NCBI GenBank assembly: GCA_907165275.2
Contig: OU015662.1
Span: 1,061,501-1,125,500 of the forward strand
From: Zygaena filipendulae
Taxonomy: Eukaryota > Arthropoda > Insecta > Lepidoptera > Zygaenidae
DNA length: 64,000 nucleotides
Direction of reading: 5' to 3'
Part shown: in pieces, positions 10,592 through 22,200 of the stretch
Layout: each line of letters opens with the position of its first letter
Position numbering within the stretch: the stretch's first letter is position 1
Notes under the pieces: generated by a model
The model's database searches: none
The model's input: only the letters and a program-made list of their open reading frames with translations
What the model was told of the DNA's origin: nothing
Program-made: the position numbers and the translations under genes

Positions 10592-13500
10592 TAATTAGAT
10601 AATGTTCTAAAAACAAATAGGAAACATAATAAAGATTTTGAGTTTACATCAATAACTTCTGCAGCAAATAAACAAGTAATCGGGTAGGCCCAAGGAGGGT
10701 AGTTACGGCGGTAAAGGCATGACTGCTTGCAGCTAAATGTCCACATTTGTAGCATTTCTGTGTTGTATCTCCATAGCGTGGCCTCAGCGCGTATCATGAT
10801 CGCTAGTTTGGACACAAAATGATATCCGTTATCCATACTAAACATACCAAACACGTATCTTGATATACACCTCGTATCAGATACGCGTATCACGATCGGT
10901 GGTATGGACGTATTTTGATACTGTTATATGTGATACACCGCGAACCATCCTGTGTCAGTTTTTTGGTGGTAGTCAAAGAGGATACACGTCGTATCGAACA
11001 ACGCGATCATTAACTAGAACCTAACATGATACAGCATTTACTAAGTATGGACGCGTTTTTCTTACGATATGGGCAAAATGAGCGTCCATATTTATGATAC
11101 AAATACTCGATACGATACGACTGATCGTGATACGTCAAGGTGCTACAAAGTGGACGCAGCTCTAGCGAGCGCTGTTTTCATTGCCATATTACAGAATCGG
11201 AATACAAAAATACATTCCAATTTTGCGCGGCAATCTTTCTACTGCCCTCTCCCGTCCCCTTTGTCGGATGTAAACAACGTCCTACTGTGAATAGTTGATT
11301 GTAGTGCATTTAGTACTACATCTACACGGTGCCCACGTGTACACGCCATCTTTGTTCATAAACAATATTATGTAGGTATCCCTAATGTCGTCTTGCCGCG
11401 CGACACGGTGAGATTTCAATTTGATAGAACGCTAAAAAATGACAAAATAACATCGATACAATATTATTTTTACAACCTATTTCTTTCAACACGTACGTAG
11501 GTACGTGTAATAATAAAACTGTTCACTTAAAACTACGTGACTGCGGCCGATACTTGTCATGCAGAGCGTTTGGAACCGAATACGGGCACTCGGTATATTT
11601 GAATTAGAAGTGGCTTCTTTGTTGGCGTGTCATAATTGCTATTCAGAATATTTTTTTTCATACTCCTTCTATGGTTCTTTCGAGAGATTTGACATCAACA
11701 GATTATACAACGTGTTAATGAATCGACTGAAAACCTGATACACCCCATTTAAAAAAATTAACAGTAATATGATTAAAATATATTTTATGTCGAAAAAATT
11801 TATACATTAAAAGTTATTCAACATTAGTTGCAGGTGATCTATCTACGAAATTCCAAGCGCTACGCCCGCGCCTACGGGTTCGAATTTTTTTGTTGTGGGC
11901 GACGTACGCGCCTAATATTGTATTATAAATAATTTAGACATGGGCTAGTAAAAGTGAAAAAATGTAACCTATATTAAAAAGTGCGATTGATTCGCTAGTT
12001 GATTCTGAGCAAACTACTTTCTAGTTTTCAGTTAATTCACGAACACGTTGTATAGATTATTGTTTTTCAATACATAGTTCATTGTTAGGTTATGATGATT
12101 ATGTACATAATGTTTATTTGATCTAATAATAATAAATTTCATTTATTTCGACCAATCACGGATCAAAAAAAAATATAATAATAAAAATTACTTTAATTTC
12201 ATGAGTATCTTGATGTCAGTGACAAATTTAAATATTGACACGACCTGCGCAATGCATAGGTACCTGCCATGGAAGTATTCATTTAAATTTTAAAATATCC
12301 CACTTGTTTAATCTTCTGCCAAACGGTTTTCGTTATTTTTAAATAAAATTATTTACTAGCCAGTATATGACAGGAATCGTCTTTTGGAGCTTTTAGTTTT
12401 AACTTTTTATGATTCAATTTATCAAATTTTTATTCATTATTCATTAATTTGTATGAATAGTGATGTCATCTTACGTTTAAAGTGTATTTTAAAATAATTT
12501 ATGCAATTAAATGTTTCCTTTTTGTCATCATCTTAAAAAAGAAATTGTAATCATAAACCACCAGTTGCTGTGCTGCGTTGCAAATGCAATGCGATGTTTG
12601 CTTGCGCACACGTCATTAATTTTATTTGCTCTAGTGATGTCCCCTGAAAACATTAAAAATATGTATGTGATAATAATTATTAATATTTCTTATCGAGCCT
12701 ACACAAGTACGTACGATACGAATATTTTGAACATAAAGTTGTGACGATTGTGCTTTTTTAGATAACCGATTTTAATATAAAACCAGTTAATCTGGATTCG
12801 ATCGGATTCGATATTGAAAAATGGAGGTTTTTTTTTTAATTTGGATAATAAGAAAAAAGTTAAACAATAATTTTTTAGTCTAAAATAAAAATTAAAAAAT
12901 GTTGATATCGCATAAGGTACCTAGTCCAGGAAAAGACGGCTTCATTGGTAATTTGTAATGTGTCGCAAAAAAAGCACTGGTTTCAAATTCTGATCTCAAT
13001 AATTGAAGGGCCTATTTTGATTATCATCTATTGGAATTTTTTGGTAATGCAATTACTAGTACCCTTCATTATTATTAACTTGACACTTTATTATTTCACC
13101 GCTAATAATTGTAGCAACAAGTCGGAAAGGAAATGTTTGATTTGTTGGAAAATTCGCATACGTAATCGATTAAAATATTTACAAAGCGAAAGACTGAAAA
13201 AGACAGGGAGAGAGTGGAGTTGAAAGTTAGTGTAATTATTAATCAATTGAATCTTGATCAATTCGTCTTTGTTAAAAAATAAATATGTTAGGTATCTCAA
13301 TATTTAAATATGTAGAATTTTAAATTTAATTACATTATATTTTAAAAATCATTCTGGATTGTATTGTTATGATTATTGTTTATTTTTTAGTGAAAAGTTG
13401 ACAAACTGTAGCGGCGGTGGAGTCATCTTTGTTCATTGACATGTACCAGTTAAATATTATTTTAAAGGTAGACTAACTTGCACGTGATTGAGCTCGAATT

Positions 13501-15081
13501 CTGTTAAGTTTCTTTTTTTCTCGTCGTAGGTAGAAATTTTGTGTTCACTTTGAAAATTTTATATTAATACCCAGATGTTCCTACTCACCATAACATTATA
13601 GTGATGTGAAGCATATTGTAATAGGCTTTATCAAACTGTTCAGGATATAATATGTATCATAATCACCCTCATTGGCAATGGCGACTAAGTACATTTTGCA
13701 ATGTTTTAAAGAACTAATCTCGATTTCAATATTTTTTTCAAAGCCAACTGCATCTATATAATATATTGTGTCATATGCGTGACATTCCAGTAAAGACCGT
13801 AGATTTGTGACCCAAGCGACTGAATAAGGGAAAAACACCCGTCGATCGCATCCGTTTGAGCGTTTTAAACCACAGAAAATAATAATAATAACTAGAGGCG
13901 AATGTAATTTAAGTTTCATATCTGGATAATGGATTCCCAAATATTATCTGTATTAAATTATTGATTTACGAAAACCGCCAAACAACCAAATGGCGTTTAA
14001 ATAAAATAATACATTTATTTTTATTGTGGTTTTAAAGGCGATTTCAGGTGTGCGAGACGGACGCGCGGCAAGTTTTGACACTTGTGATTTTAGTAATCTG
14101 TGACATATTCAAGTGGCTATTTATGTCAACCCCATGTAAACGCCGCGTATCGTTTGTACTCCCTAAGTCTTTGCTTTTATGTTTCATGTAAATGCTTGTA
14201 GCGGTTATTTTGCTGACTAACCCTAATTTGTAAATTTTTATTGTATGCCGAGTACTATAACGAGTAGCTGAATGATTTATTTGACAGTAATGGCCAATAG
14301 CAGAACATTCAGTATCATTGAAAATGTCGAATTGCTTTTTGGTTGACTTTCTTTTTTTAATCAACTGAACAAACTCACAAGAATCTTAATTATATTTTGT
14401 CGATGTTGCCCACCGAACCACCTTATTTTATGTTTTTTTAAATAAACTTTATCATCTATAGTAATATCATAAATTAAAGTTATTAAACTGTAAAAACCAA
14501 TAGTTGTAATCTTTTCTTTCATTCAAAATTATGTTAAATATTGTATAACCCAAGGAAAATACCAATCATGGAGTTTTTTGATTTGTGTATTTTAAGTTAT
14601 TTCCACAAACATACTAGTGTCATAAGAGAAGATGGAAATGATTTTTGTACATAAGAACCTAGTTTTCTAAACTATACGTCTTATAAAATTAAAACGCTTC
14701 GAACGCCCGAACCGAAAACTATACCTAAATTGACATGGCAACATTATGAAAAAGATGGCATTGACTTGAGATTTAGGAAAAATAGATAATGTGTCCCAAA
14801 AATTATGTAACTTTCGTCTGCTATGAATCGAGGCCATTAGCTCATGTTCCATTAGACTAGGTTTCCTATGTCTAGTCTAAAGCACTAATGTTAGGTGTAG
14901 ATATTTTGTATAAGGCATGTAGTTAGATATTATTAAATTCTCTATAATTGTAATAAATAATCGTTTTCTCTTGTATAAACATAAAAAGACGGTGTATACA
15001 AAATTAATTAAAAATGTTTAGGCGAATTTACCGTATGTTCTTACAGGTGAAATTAAATGATTAAAAAAACTATTCGTTTAA
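10592..15081. other. AT-rich intergenic DNA, no gene recognised
   Basis: The stretch between DCUN1D and FRG1 contains one MITE (11705-12054). The 10.8-11.2 kb part is rich in GATACG/CGTATC strings. Minus-strand open frames at 13596-13940 and 14044-14364 show no recognisable domain, and I do not call them genes. Confidence 0.5.
11705..12054. mobile_element. MITE with ACAACGTGTTAATGAA ends
   Basis: The left end TACAACGTGTTAATGAAT and the right end, read inversely, TACAACGTGTTCGTGAAT are inverted copies, continuing inward as GACTGAAAAC / AACTGAAAAC. Copies at 47597-47944, 54653-55006 and 55504-55716 define the family. A conserved interior includes GCGCCTAATATTG and TTTTTATGTCG-like strings. No coding capacity. 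Confidence 0.8.
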
Positions 15082-15087
15082 TTTATT
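15082..15087 (-). terminator. Candidate poly(A) signal of FRG1
   Basis: TTTATT on the plus strand reads AATAAA on the minus strand, about 107 bases beyond the FRG1 stop codon. That is a normal distance. No other test is possible here. Confidence 0.4.
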
Positions 15088-15193
15088 TAATACCTTAAAA
15101 GCTATCATTATGAAATTATCAGCTAGCCATCTTTGATTTTTTAGTTTTTTTCATCTCTTAAAAATACCTTGTTCTCATAGTCTAAAGTAAATT

Positions 15194-16856
15194 CTATTTA
15201 CAATATCTGTCTGATTTCATTTTACTCCTCCTGTCTAATAGTGTCTCGTGCAGATTGCCCTCCTCTTTCGCCTTGCGCAACTCGAGAACCGAGCCATCAT
15301 TAAGCCGTAACTTCTTATCTTGAAACTTCTGGAACTTTCTTCTGTAAAGGCGAAGTAAGTATATTGTATGAGAATAACTGCTTTACCAACCATACATATG
15401 TTTTTTGTAGCTTGCCAACAAATAACAAGAAAAAACTGGTCAAGTGTGGGTCAGATTCGCAAACCGAGGGATCCAAACTTCTGTATGTACCCTGGGTCTT
15501 GTATGGCATCAAGTGTCGAAGATTCAGAAATACCAATTTTTTTAAATTGTAAGTAGGTACTGGTTTCTCGTTAATATTTCTAATTTGGTATTTATCACTT
15601 AGATGTATAAGATTTTATTTTAATAAACTCAGGACCCCTCCCACCCCCTGTCACATAATGTCACATTTCGTTGACCCCCTCCCTCCCCATAAACGTGTGA
15701 CATACTTTATGGATGGTCCCTTATTAATTTCATTCCAAAAGATTCCTTGGACAAATCGGCCTGAACTTCTAGAAATATCTGTACATAAGTACAGATAGAA
15801 GATGATATTGTTTTTCTCTTGTTGGTCCACACACTATGGTCAATAAGTAGTGCCATTGCTTGCTTTCAACAAATATAGAAGCATTTGATATAAACTAACA
15901 AATCAAACTTACACGTAATTGACCTCCACTTCAGCCAGGTTTCCCTTCTCCTCATTAGGCACATGCTCTGTGTTGACTACCCTATCCCTGTTGGTCCGTA
16001 TCACACAACACTCATTAGATCCAGCTGTTGGGCTATCAACAACCACGGAATCATCTTCATTCACCGACATGAATTTATTAAGTGAACATAGAATTGCCAT
16101 TTTACCTGGAAAAGGGTTTTATTGCAGTTATAATTATGTTCTTGACTTGGAGTTAGTGTATCTAAGTTTTGGCCGGTAACTGCATTACCTCCATTTGTTT
16201 TAAGTCTTGTATACTTCAGAACTCAGCTAAAAATGTCCTAAATAAATACAAGATTTGAGCAGATGGTTTTTCTTTTTGCTTATTAGCTAAGCCTTAGCTC
16301 AGTGCTCAGGTACATAACAGTTAATAGTGGAAACTTAACACATACCATCCTGCCACACTGGCTCCCACTGTTCCATAGCACCGACAGCATCTGACCTGCC
16401 TGTAACCATTCCATCCTTGGACACGCCTAAGTATTTCCCATAGCCAGACTTCAGAGCAAATTTAGTTTCGCCGACAGGGAAGGCGGTAAATATCTCCTCT
16501 GGCGAGGGTCCCTCGCCTTCGTCGTGTGGAGCTCCTATCGTAAACAATCCGTTATCTAAAGCTGAAACGTATGAACTTTTTCCAAATTCAATAGATATAG
16601 GGCCTGTGACGTCCTCAATCTTCTCAACTCTCCACCATCCTCCGTGTATAATAGCATCTTTGTCAACTTTTGAAGCCTCACTTTTATCCGACTTCTTGTG
16701 TTTGCGTTTTTTGGCTCTGTAACAAATAAAACAAAATGGATAATAAGACGAAATCGATTATATTTACCTCCATAGCGTTGTGCAACTAACGTACTTTTGT
16801 TTATCGCCTTTTAAAATAAGCTTTCCACGCTTTACAGCTGCATACTCATCGTCCAT
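15194..16856 (-). CDS. FRG1: FRG1 protein homologue
   Basis: Four exons on the minus strand (16768-16856, 16346-16716, 15913-16105, 15194-15341) join in frame to 266 residues, close to human FRG1 (258). The ATG at 16856 starts [18 protein letters not shown] basic stretch KKRKHKK around residues 32-38 is a likely nuclear/nucleolar signal. Next comes the fascin-like beta-trefoil region with [36 protein letters not shown] and [10 protein letters not shown]. The conserved C-terminus is [23 protein letters not shown]1 is a nuclear/nucleolar and actin-binding protein linked to pre-mRNA splicing and found in spliceosomal C complexes. Introns are short (51, 240 and 571 bp). The gene is divergent from SCAF, 2.4 kb apart, and an inverted-repeat element (16930-17394) sits only 74 bp upstream of its start codon. 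Confidence 0.95.
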
Positions 16857-16929
16857 TATTAGACATAAACACAAACTATTTAGAGATACTACCGTATAAA
16901 ACGATTTGAAAATTTTATTTTATCTAAGG

Positions 16930-17394
16930 GCGCGTTCCGTGGCTTCGCACGAATGCACTCGAACGCGCTCGAGCGCGCTCTGAACCCGTTCTGTGGCTTG
17001 GTGAAATTTTACTCTGACAGCTGTCAGAGTGTAGTTTCACCCGTTCCGTGGCTCAGAGTGCAACAACCAAACAACCATCTCCGAAGCAGGTTAATTTTTA
17101 CTCTGACAGCTATGTATTGTTTATGAAGTGTCAAAGTTTGCGCCAAAAACCAGATTCGTCTAAAAAGAAATCAATCGGAGTTCTAACAAACAAAAGGGTG
17201 ATGTCGTAGTCACAAAAAGTTTATAATTGGATGAAAAACAGTCTTATTTGCAATGTGAGTTGAGAGAAAACAAATGGCGCTTGAAATTTCAAATATTTTG
17301 AGGTTATAAAAACAACTCGATCGTTCTGTGGCTTGGTTGCAACTCAAACGAGTGAAATTTTAACCGAACAACGCACCCAAACCCACGGAACGCA
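16930..17394. mobile_element. Inverted-repeat element at the FRG1 5' flank
   Basis: The ends are GCGCGTTCCGTGG (left) and, read inversely, GTGCGTTCCGTGG (right). Internal variants TTCTGTGGCTTGG recur. It contains a perfect 20-bp palindrome at 17011-17030 inside a 40-base imperfect one (17001-17040), and half of it recurs at 17100. No open frame. It lies between FRG1 and SCAF, where promoter elements would be expected. Confidence 0.6.
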
Positions 17395-17619
17395 CACCAG
17401 GTCTAAGTATTTCTCTTGTGAGTTTTTTTTTTTTTATGGCAATTGTCATTAATTTAAATTCATTGACATCGTAGATTGACATCCTTCCACAAATTAACTA
17501 GACATGTTCCTTCTTCTTTTTGGATAAACCCGATTTATTACGATTTATTACGATACACGCGATCTCTAAAGCGCTCTCCACATTCGCGCGCGGTTCGTTT
17601 GTGTTTGTGTTCGTTTGCG

Positions 17620-17775
17620 TTTGTGTTCCGTTTCACAAAATTAAAAGTTGAATATTTTGGAAACTATTGATAATTTTTAAGTAAATCTTTCACGAAAGTG
17701 CTTTTTTAAGGCTCTATTTATAAAATTTTGACATAATTTCTTATTATAAATTTCATGCAAGTACCCTATTTATTC
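17620..17775. repeat. Fragment of the GGGTACTTG inverted-repeat family
   Basis: TTTCACAAAATTAAAAG, GGAAACTATTGA and TTTCATGCAAGTACCCT match, in the same order, 31320-31447 and the reverse of 458-620. Confidence 0.6.
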
Positions 17776-17799
17776 CAAAATCCAAATTTCACTATGAAA

Positions 17800-17895
17800 A
17801 ATCGATCAGTTCGATATGAGTAAGTATCGATATTGAATAAGTATCGATATGATAAGTATCGAGTAAAAGTATCGATACCTCAGTGGAATCGTTTT
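17800..17895. repeat. TATCGATA-rich dispersed repeat
   Basis: There are four AAGTATCGA/TATCGATA strings within 80 bases, followed by TACCTCAGTGGAATCG. The same arrangement occurs at 50465-50590, so it is a repeat family. TATCGATA is also the core of the Drosophila DREF-binding element, and the location upstream of SCAF makes a regulatory effect possible but unproven. Confidence 0.5.
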
Positions 17896-17900
17896 AAAAT

Positions 17901-17941
17901 GGATAAAACCGTAGACGGATTCTCCGTCTACGGTTTTATCC
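17901..17941. repeat. Perfect hairpin, 19-bp arms
   Basis: GGATAAAACCGTAGACGGA is followed by three bases (TTC) and then its exact reverse complement. Such a compact perfect palindrome suggests a recent event. Confidence 0.9.
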
Positions 17942-18296
17942 GTTTTATCCCTACTTCTTTTTATGGACTTTCGCATATAGTGCATTTAGCCCTCATATTC
18001 TTCTGAGATTTGGCCAGTTTCAAATAAAATTAAATAGATCAATGTATTTTCTATTACAATGCTTCATTGTACGCTTGGAAATTGCAAGCCATAAGTCTAG
18101 TTAATTTGTGTTGCAAGTCACGATACTATAGCTTGCAAGAACCGAGAACTTTCTTGGAGCTCTTGGAAGAAACCGAAGAAATCAGCTCGAAATATCATAT
18201 CTTATTATATCTTCTTGAGCACATAAAAAAACCATCACTGTGAAAATCATTGTCCAATACAGCACCTTCTAACACAACAAAATCCATTTTTAACAA

Positions 18297-18339
18297 TTTT
18301 TTATCAACATGAAAATAAATTTTTCATGTTGATAAAAAA
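18297..18339. repeat. Perfect hairpin abutting an inverted-repeat element
   Basis: The 19-bp arms (18297-18315 and 18321-18339) carry ATCAACATGAAAA and its reverse complement around a 5-base loop. The right arm ends where the element 18340-19042 begins. Confidence 0.85.
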
Positions 18340-19042
18340 GGGAAAGGCAAAGGGAGCTAAGTCCATACAGTCAATTCAGTTGTATTTTTCTTCTTCTAAA
18401 GTTAATTACATCGAAATGCATTGGTGAGATGTATTTCGATGATTTGCCGAAACTTTTGGCAGCAACTCTTCACAATTGAACCTTAATAGGATGTTCTGTG
18501 GGAAGTTGCTTAGTAAAACGACAACCTCCCGATGAACGCCCCATTTCATTTTCTGCTAAGCCCCAAATTATGATTTTCTAAGAAATCACCAATATTTATT
18601 CCCCTAGTATGAATTTCAATTTATTAATATGGTCGCAAGGAAATTTATTTGAAATAATTTTGAAAATTTTAAGAAGAAAAAATAAAATAATATTAAATAG
18701 GCTTGTGCTTATTTATTTATGTGGCAATGTTTAAAGAGGCCTTTAAGCTATAAACTACAGATAACTGATAACTTTTTGAGATTCCATAAATTATTATTTT
18801 TTTCAAAATTTTTTATGTTTTCCCTAAAAAAATTATTTTATTTTTTGAGAAAAAAAATCATGGTAATAAATATTTACTGTCAACCCACTGCAAACCATAA
18901 ATAAAATAAAAAACCACAAATCAATATTGTGGGTACAATCGTAGTGATTACCTTCTTTCTGGGTACAATAATTTATAATCAATCACAGGAAGAAAAATAC
19001 AACTGAATTGGATGTATGGACTTAGCTTCCTTTGCCTTCCCC
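18340..19042. mobile_element. Inverted-repeat element upstream of SCAF
   Basis: The left end GGAAAGGCAAAGGGAGCTAA continues for about 50 bases. The right end, read inversely, starts GGGGAAGGCAAAGGAAGCT and also continues through AATTCAGTTGTATTTTTC. The left end resembles 685-870 of the 458-1081 element, so the families are related. AT-rich interior without coding. Its right border lies about 170 bp before the SCAF start codon. Confidence 0.6.
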
Positions 19043-19213
19043 ATTAGGGTAGATTGAACAAAAAAATAATTATTTGTGCTCTGTGCTGTGCTACACGCCA
19101 TTTTGTACTTTGAGTAAAGTTAAAGTCGCTTAGCAAAATGATTTTGATGCGTTACATTAATTTTAAACTTTAAAGTAATTATTGCTCCTAAAAAACAGAA
19201 CTAAAAGAAGAAA

Positions 19214-22200
19214 ATGGACATGCCGGAAGTTAAATCGTTCAACGCGGAGGTGCTTATATTCATATTTTTAATTATGTTTGTTTCGACCGTGGCATTTTTG
19301 CTAAATTATTCTCTTTCTTTCCAGTTATCCGGGTTGTACGAGAACAAACCGCCTATTTCGAAAGCGAAGATGAGTGCTATAACCAGAGGTGCTATAAAAG
19401 CCATAAAATTCTATAAACATGTCGTGCACAGTGTTGAAAAGTTCATTCAAAAATGCAAGGCAGAATACAAAGTGCCTGGACTTTATGTGATAGATTCGAT
19501 TGTGAGGCAGTCGCGGCACCAGTTTGGCCAGGATAAAGATGTCTTCGCTCCAAGATTTGCGAAAAACATGCAACAGACGTTTGCCAATCTGTTCAGATGC
19601 CCCCCAGAAGATAAGGTTTGTTACATAAAATATTTAAGGTTATAGAAATATCAAACTGATAATACTAATAAAGAAAAAATTATTTCATTTGTGTTATGAT
19701 AAGAGGCTATATATGAAAGTCCATAGCCCTATTTTGGATATATAACCAATGAAGTCTTTTTCTGATTTATGCATCATCAAACTGTACACAATGTTAGGTC
19801 CTTATAATTGTTTGCAATTGAGTTTGTTACAATCTTGTTTGTATTGAAATGTATTGTCTTGTACAAGAACAAATTGTAATATACTATATCCTGATTGTAA
19901 GACTAGGTATTGAAACAACAACAACTTAAAATCAACACTTACAGTACATACACATGCAGTTGTCATTTCTTGAAGTGTGCTTACTAAAGCTAAAGCCACA
20001 CATTGCATATTATCACAAGTGACCACACTATCAACTAGCTAGGTACTTACTTAGGTATGTCGCTTGCAGTGTGGCCAGCTGCAATAGTATGTAATATGTT
20101 TGTTCACTAGGATTAGTCACTCGGCAAATTTCTTGGCAATAAGTAAAGCTCTTTGTAGTGTGGCTTTAGCCCAAAGCCTAAATATGTTAATGTGGTAATT
20201 CAGATAAATAAAAACCATGCATCCTGAATAGTTTTGAATAGATTCTGGTGTAGATGTTATACCACAAAATACATACAATACTACTTGCATAAGGAGGCTG
20301 ATATCTGGCATTAGATACTAGATGAGCAAAATGAAATATGAAAATAACTGCAACTTCTTTAAACTTCTTTTCTGTCTCCACACACTTGGTACACTTCAAT
20401 AGGAATCCTATCCATTTTTTGCCAACCAACCAAGGTGGTTCTATAGAATAATTTACTATAGTTTTTTATAATCATAAAAATAAGCCTACTGATGTTATAT
20501 TTTAATTTCAGCGCAATATTATTAGGGTACTGAATCTTTGGCAAAAGAACAATGTATTCAGCTCGGATGTAATACAACCCCTGCTGGACATGGCTGATCC
20601 CAATCATCCGCTACACCAAGAAATTCATCAGAATAACACAGCTAATGGTAACTTTTTATTTAATAATATATTTTTTATTCTTTTAGTATGAAATATAGGT
20701 TCTGAAAATCCATACGAAACTGATTCTATTTTTGAAAGTAACCACAGGTAAAAGAATTCAATTATTGATATAAAAATCCATGTTTAAATAACAAACAGTA
20801 CTGGATTTAGCGTAACCAGCGCTAGCGAGATTCCTACAGCTCTCCTTAACTGTAATAAAAACCTATACTATACCAAAAAAGGTAAAAGCCTGAGGTGCCC
20901 CTTTGTGTCTGGCGCCCTGGGTGGTCGCTCCACCGCTACTACCCTAATGCCACAACTGATAAGTGATAACAAAGATTGATTATTTATTGATGATCAATTG
21001 TATAATATCTATTGGATGTTACAGGCAGCAGTTTAAACATAAGCCATAACACATCTGACAACAAGATGTCGCCGGCGCAACAGCAACAACACACCCCTCA
21101 TGGCTCCACACCTATGGGCGATCAGGTAAGTGGATATCGTGCCATTGTATGTAAATAAAATAAAATAATAGTCAGATTTACTACAATTATATTTTGTTAT
21201 TTTCAATTACATTTACCTTCAAAGTTCCCACAGGAATTCTGGGATAAAATTACCCTATATCCTTTTCTGTACCTCTGACGTGTATGCAAAATTTCACGAT
21301 GACCAATTGAGCTGTTAAGGTGTGAAAGCATAACAAATGAACTCACTTTCGCATTTTTATTAGTAAAGATATTTTGTTTAAATCGGTTAGTGGTTGTATT
21401 TATGTGTCAATGCTAAGTTATTGAGTTATCATTAATTGTTGGTTGCAATCAATTCTTCATAATTGGTTGTCAATAACTTGGATGAGCAATAGTGTGTGGA
21501 GAAATGTTGAGTAAATCGTGTTTTAAAATTATAGCGGCATTTTGTGTCAACATTTTTTTTATATTCTAAACTTTGTTGGTATTTAAACAATGTAACTAGG
21601 TAAACACGTGGTTAAAGAAACTCTCAAGTGTTCTGTATATAACTTAATTTTGTGGGTAAACATGACGTTATTGCTTGTCCAATTATAGATGGGCAATCTT
21701 GCTGGATATTGGGAATAAACCCCATAAAAGCCTGCCATTTTTGGATTTAGTCATAAACATCAATTATCATTTATTACTATTTTTTTCAATTCCCATTCAC
21801 CTCATGTCCAGTTCCAAGACCAACCGTCGGGCAACAACCAGCCGGGCGTGAAGTTCAACCGTAAGTTGCTCAACGACTTCGAGTACGAGAGCGAGGACGA
21901 GGCGTCGCGCGAGCCGCCTCCCGCGCCCGCGCCCGCCGCCCCCGCGCCCACCGCCCCCGCGCCCGCGCACCCGTCGCATGCCCCGCACGCCCCGCACCCA
22001 CCACCCGCGCAGAACCCAGCCGACGCTCTCGGGAGGTGAGTTTACTAGGACATTTGTATAGAACAGAATGTGTCCTACAGCCGTGTCCGTGTCACCTGTG
22101 GGTGAGGGTGATGTCATATGTATGAGTGCGATGACGCGTGAGGGTGATATCGCGTGAGGGTGATGCCACGTGAGGGTGATGTTGCGTGATGGTGATGTTG

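Noticed and set aside
13596..13940. 114-codon minus-strand open frame
   Set aside because: No recognisable domain, no splice partners, AT-rich surroundings and chance length.
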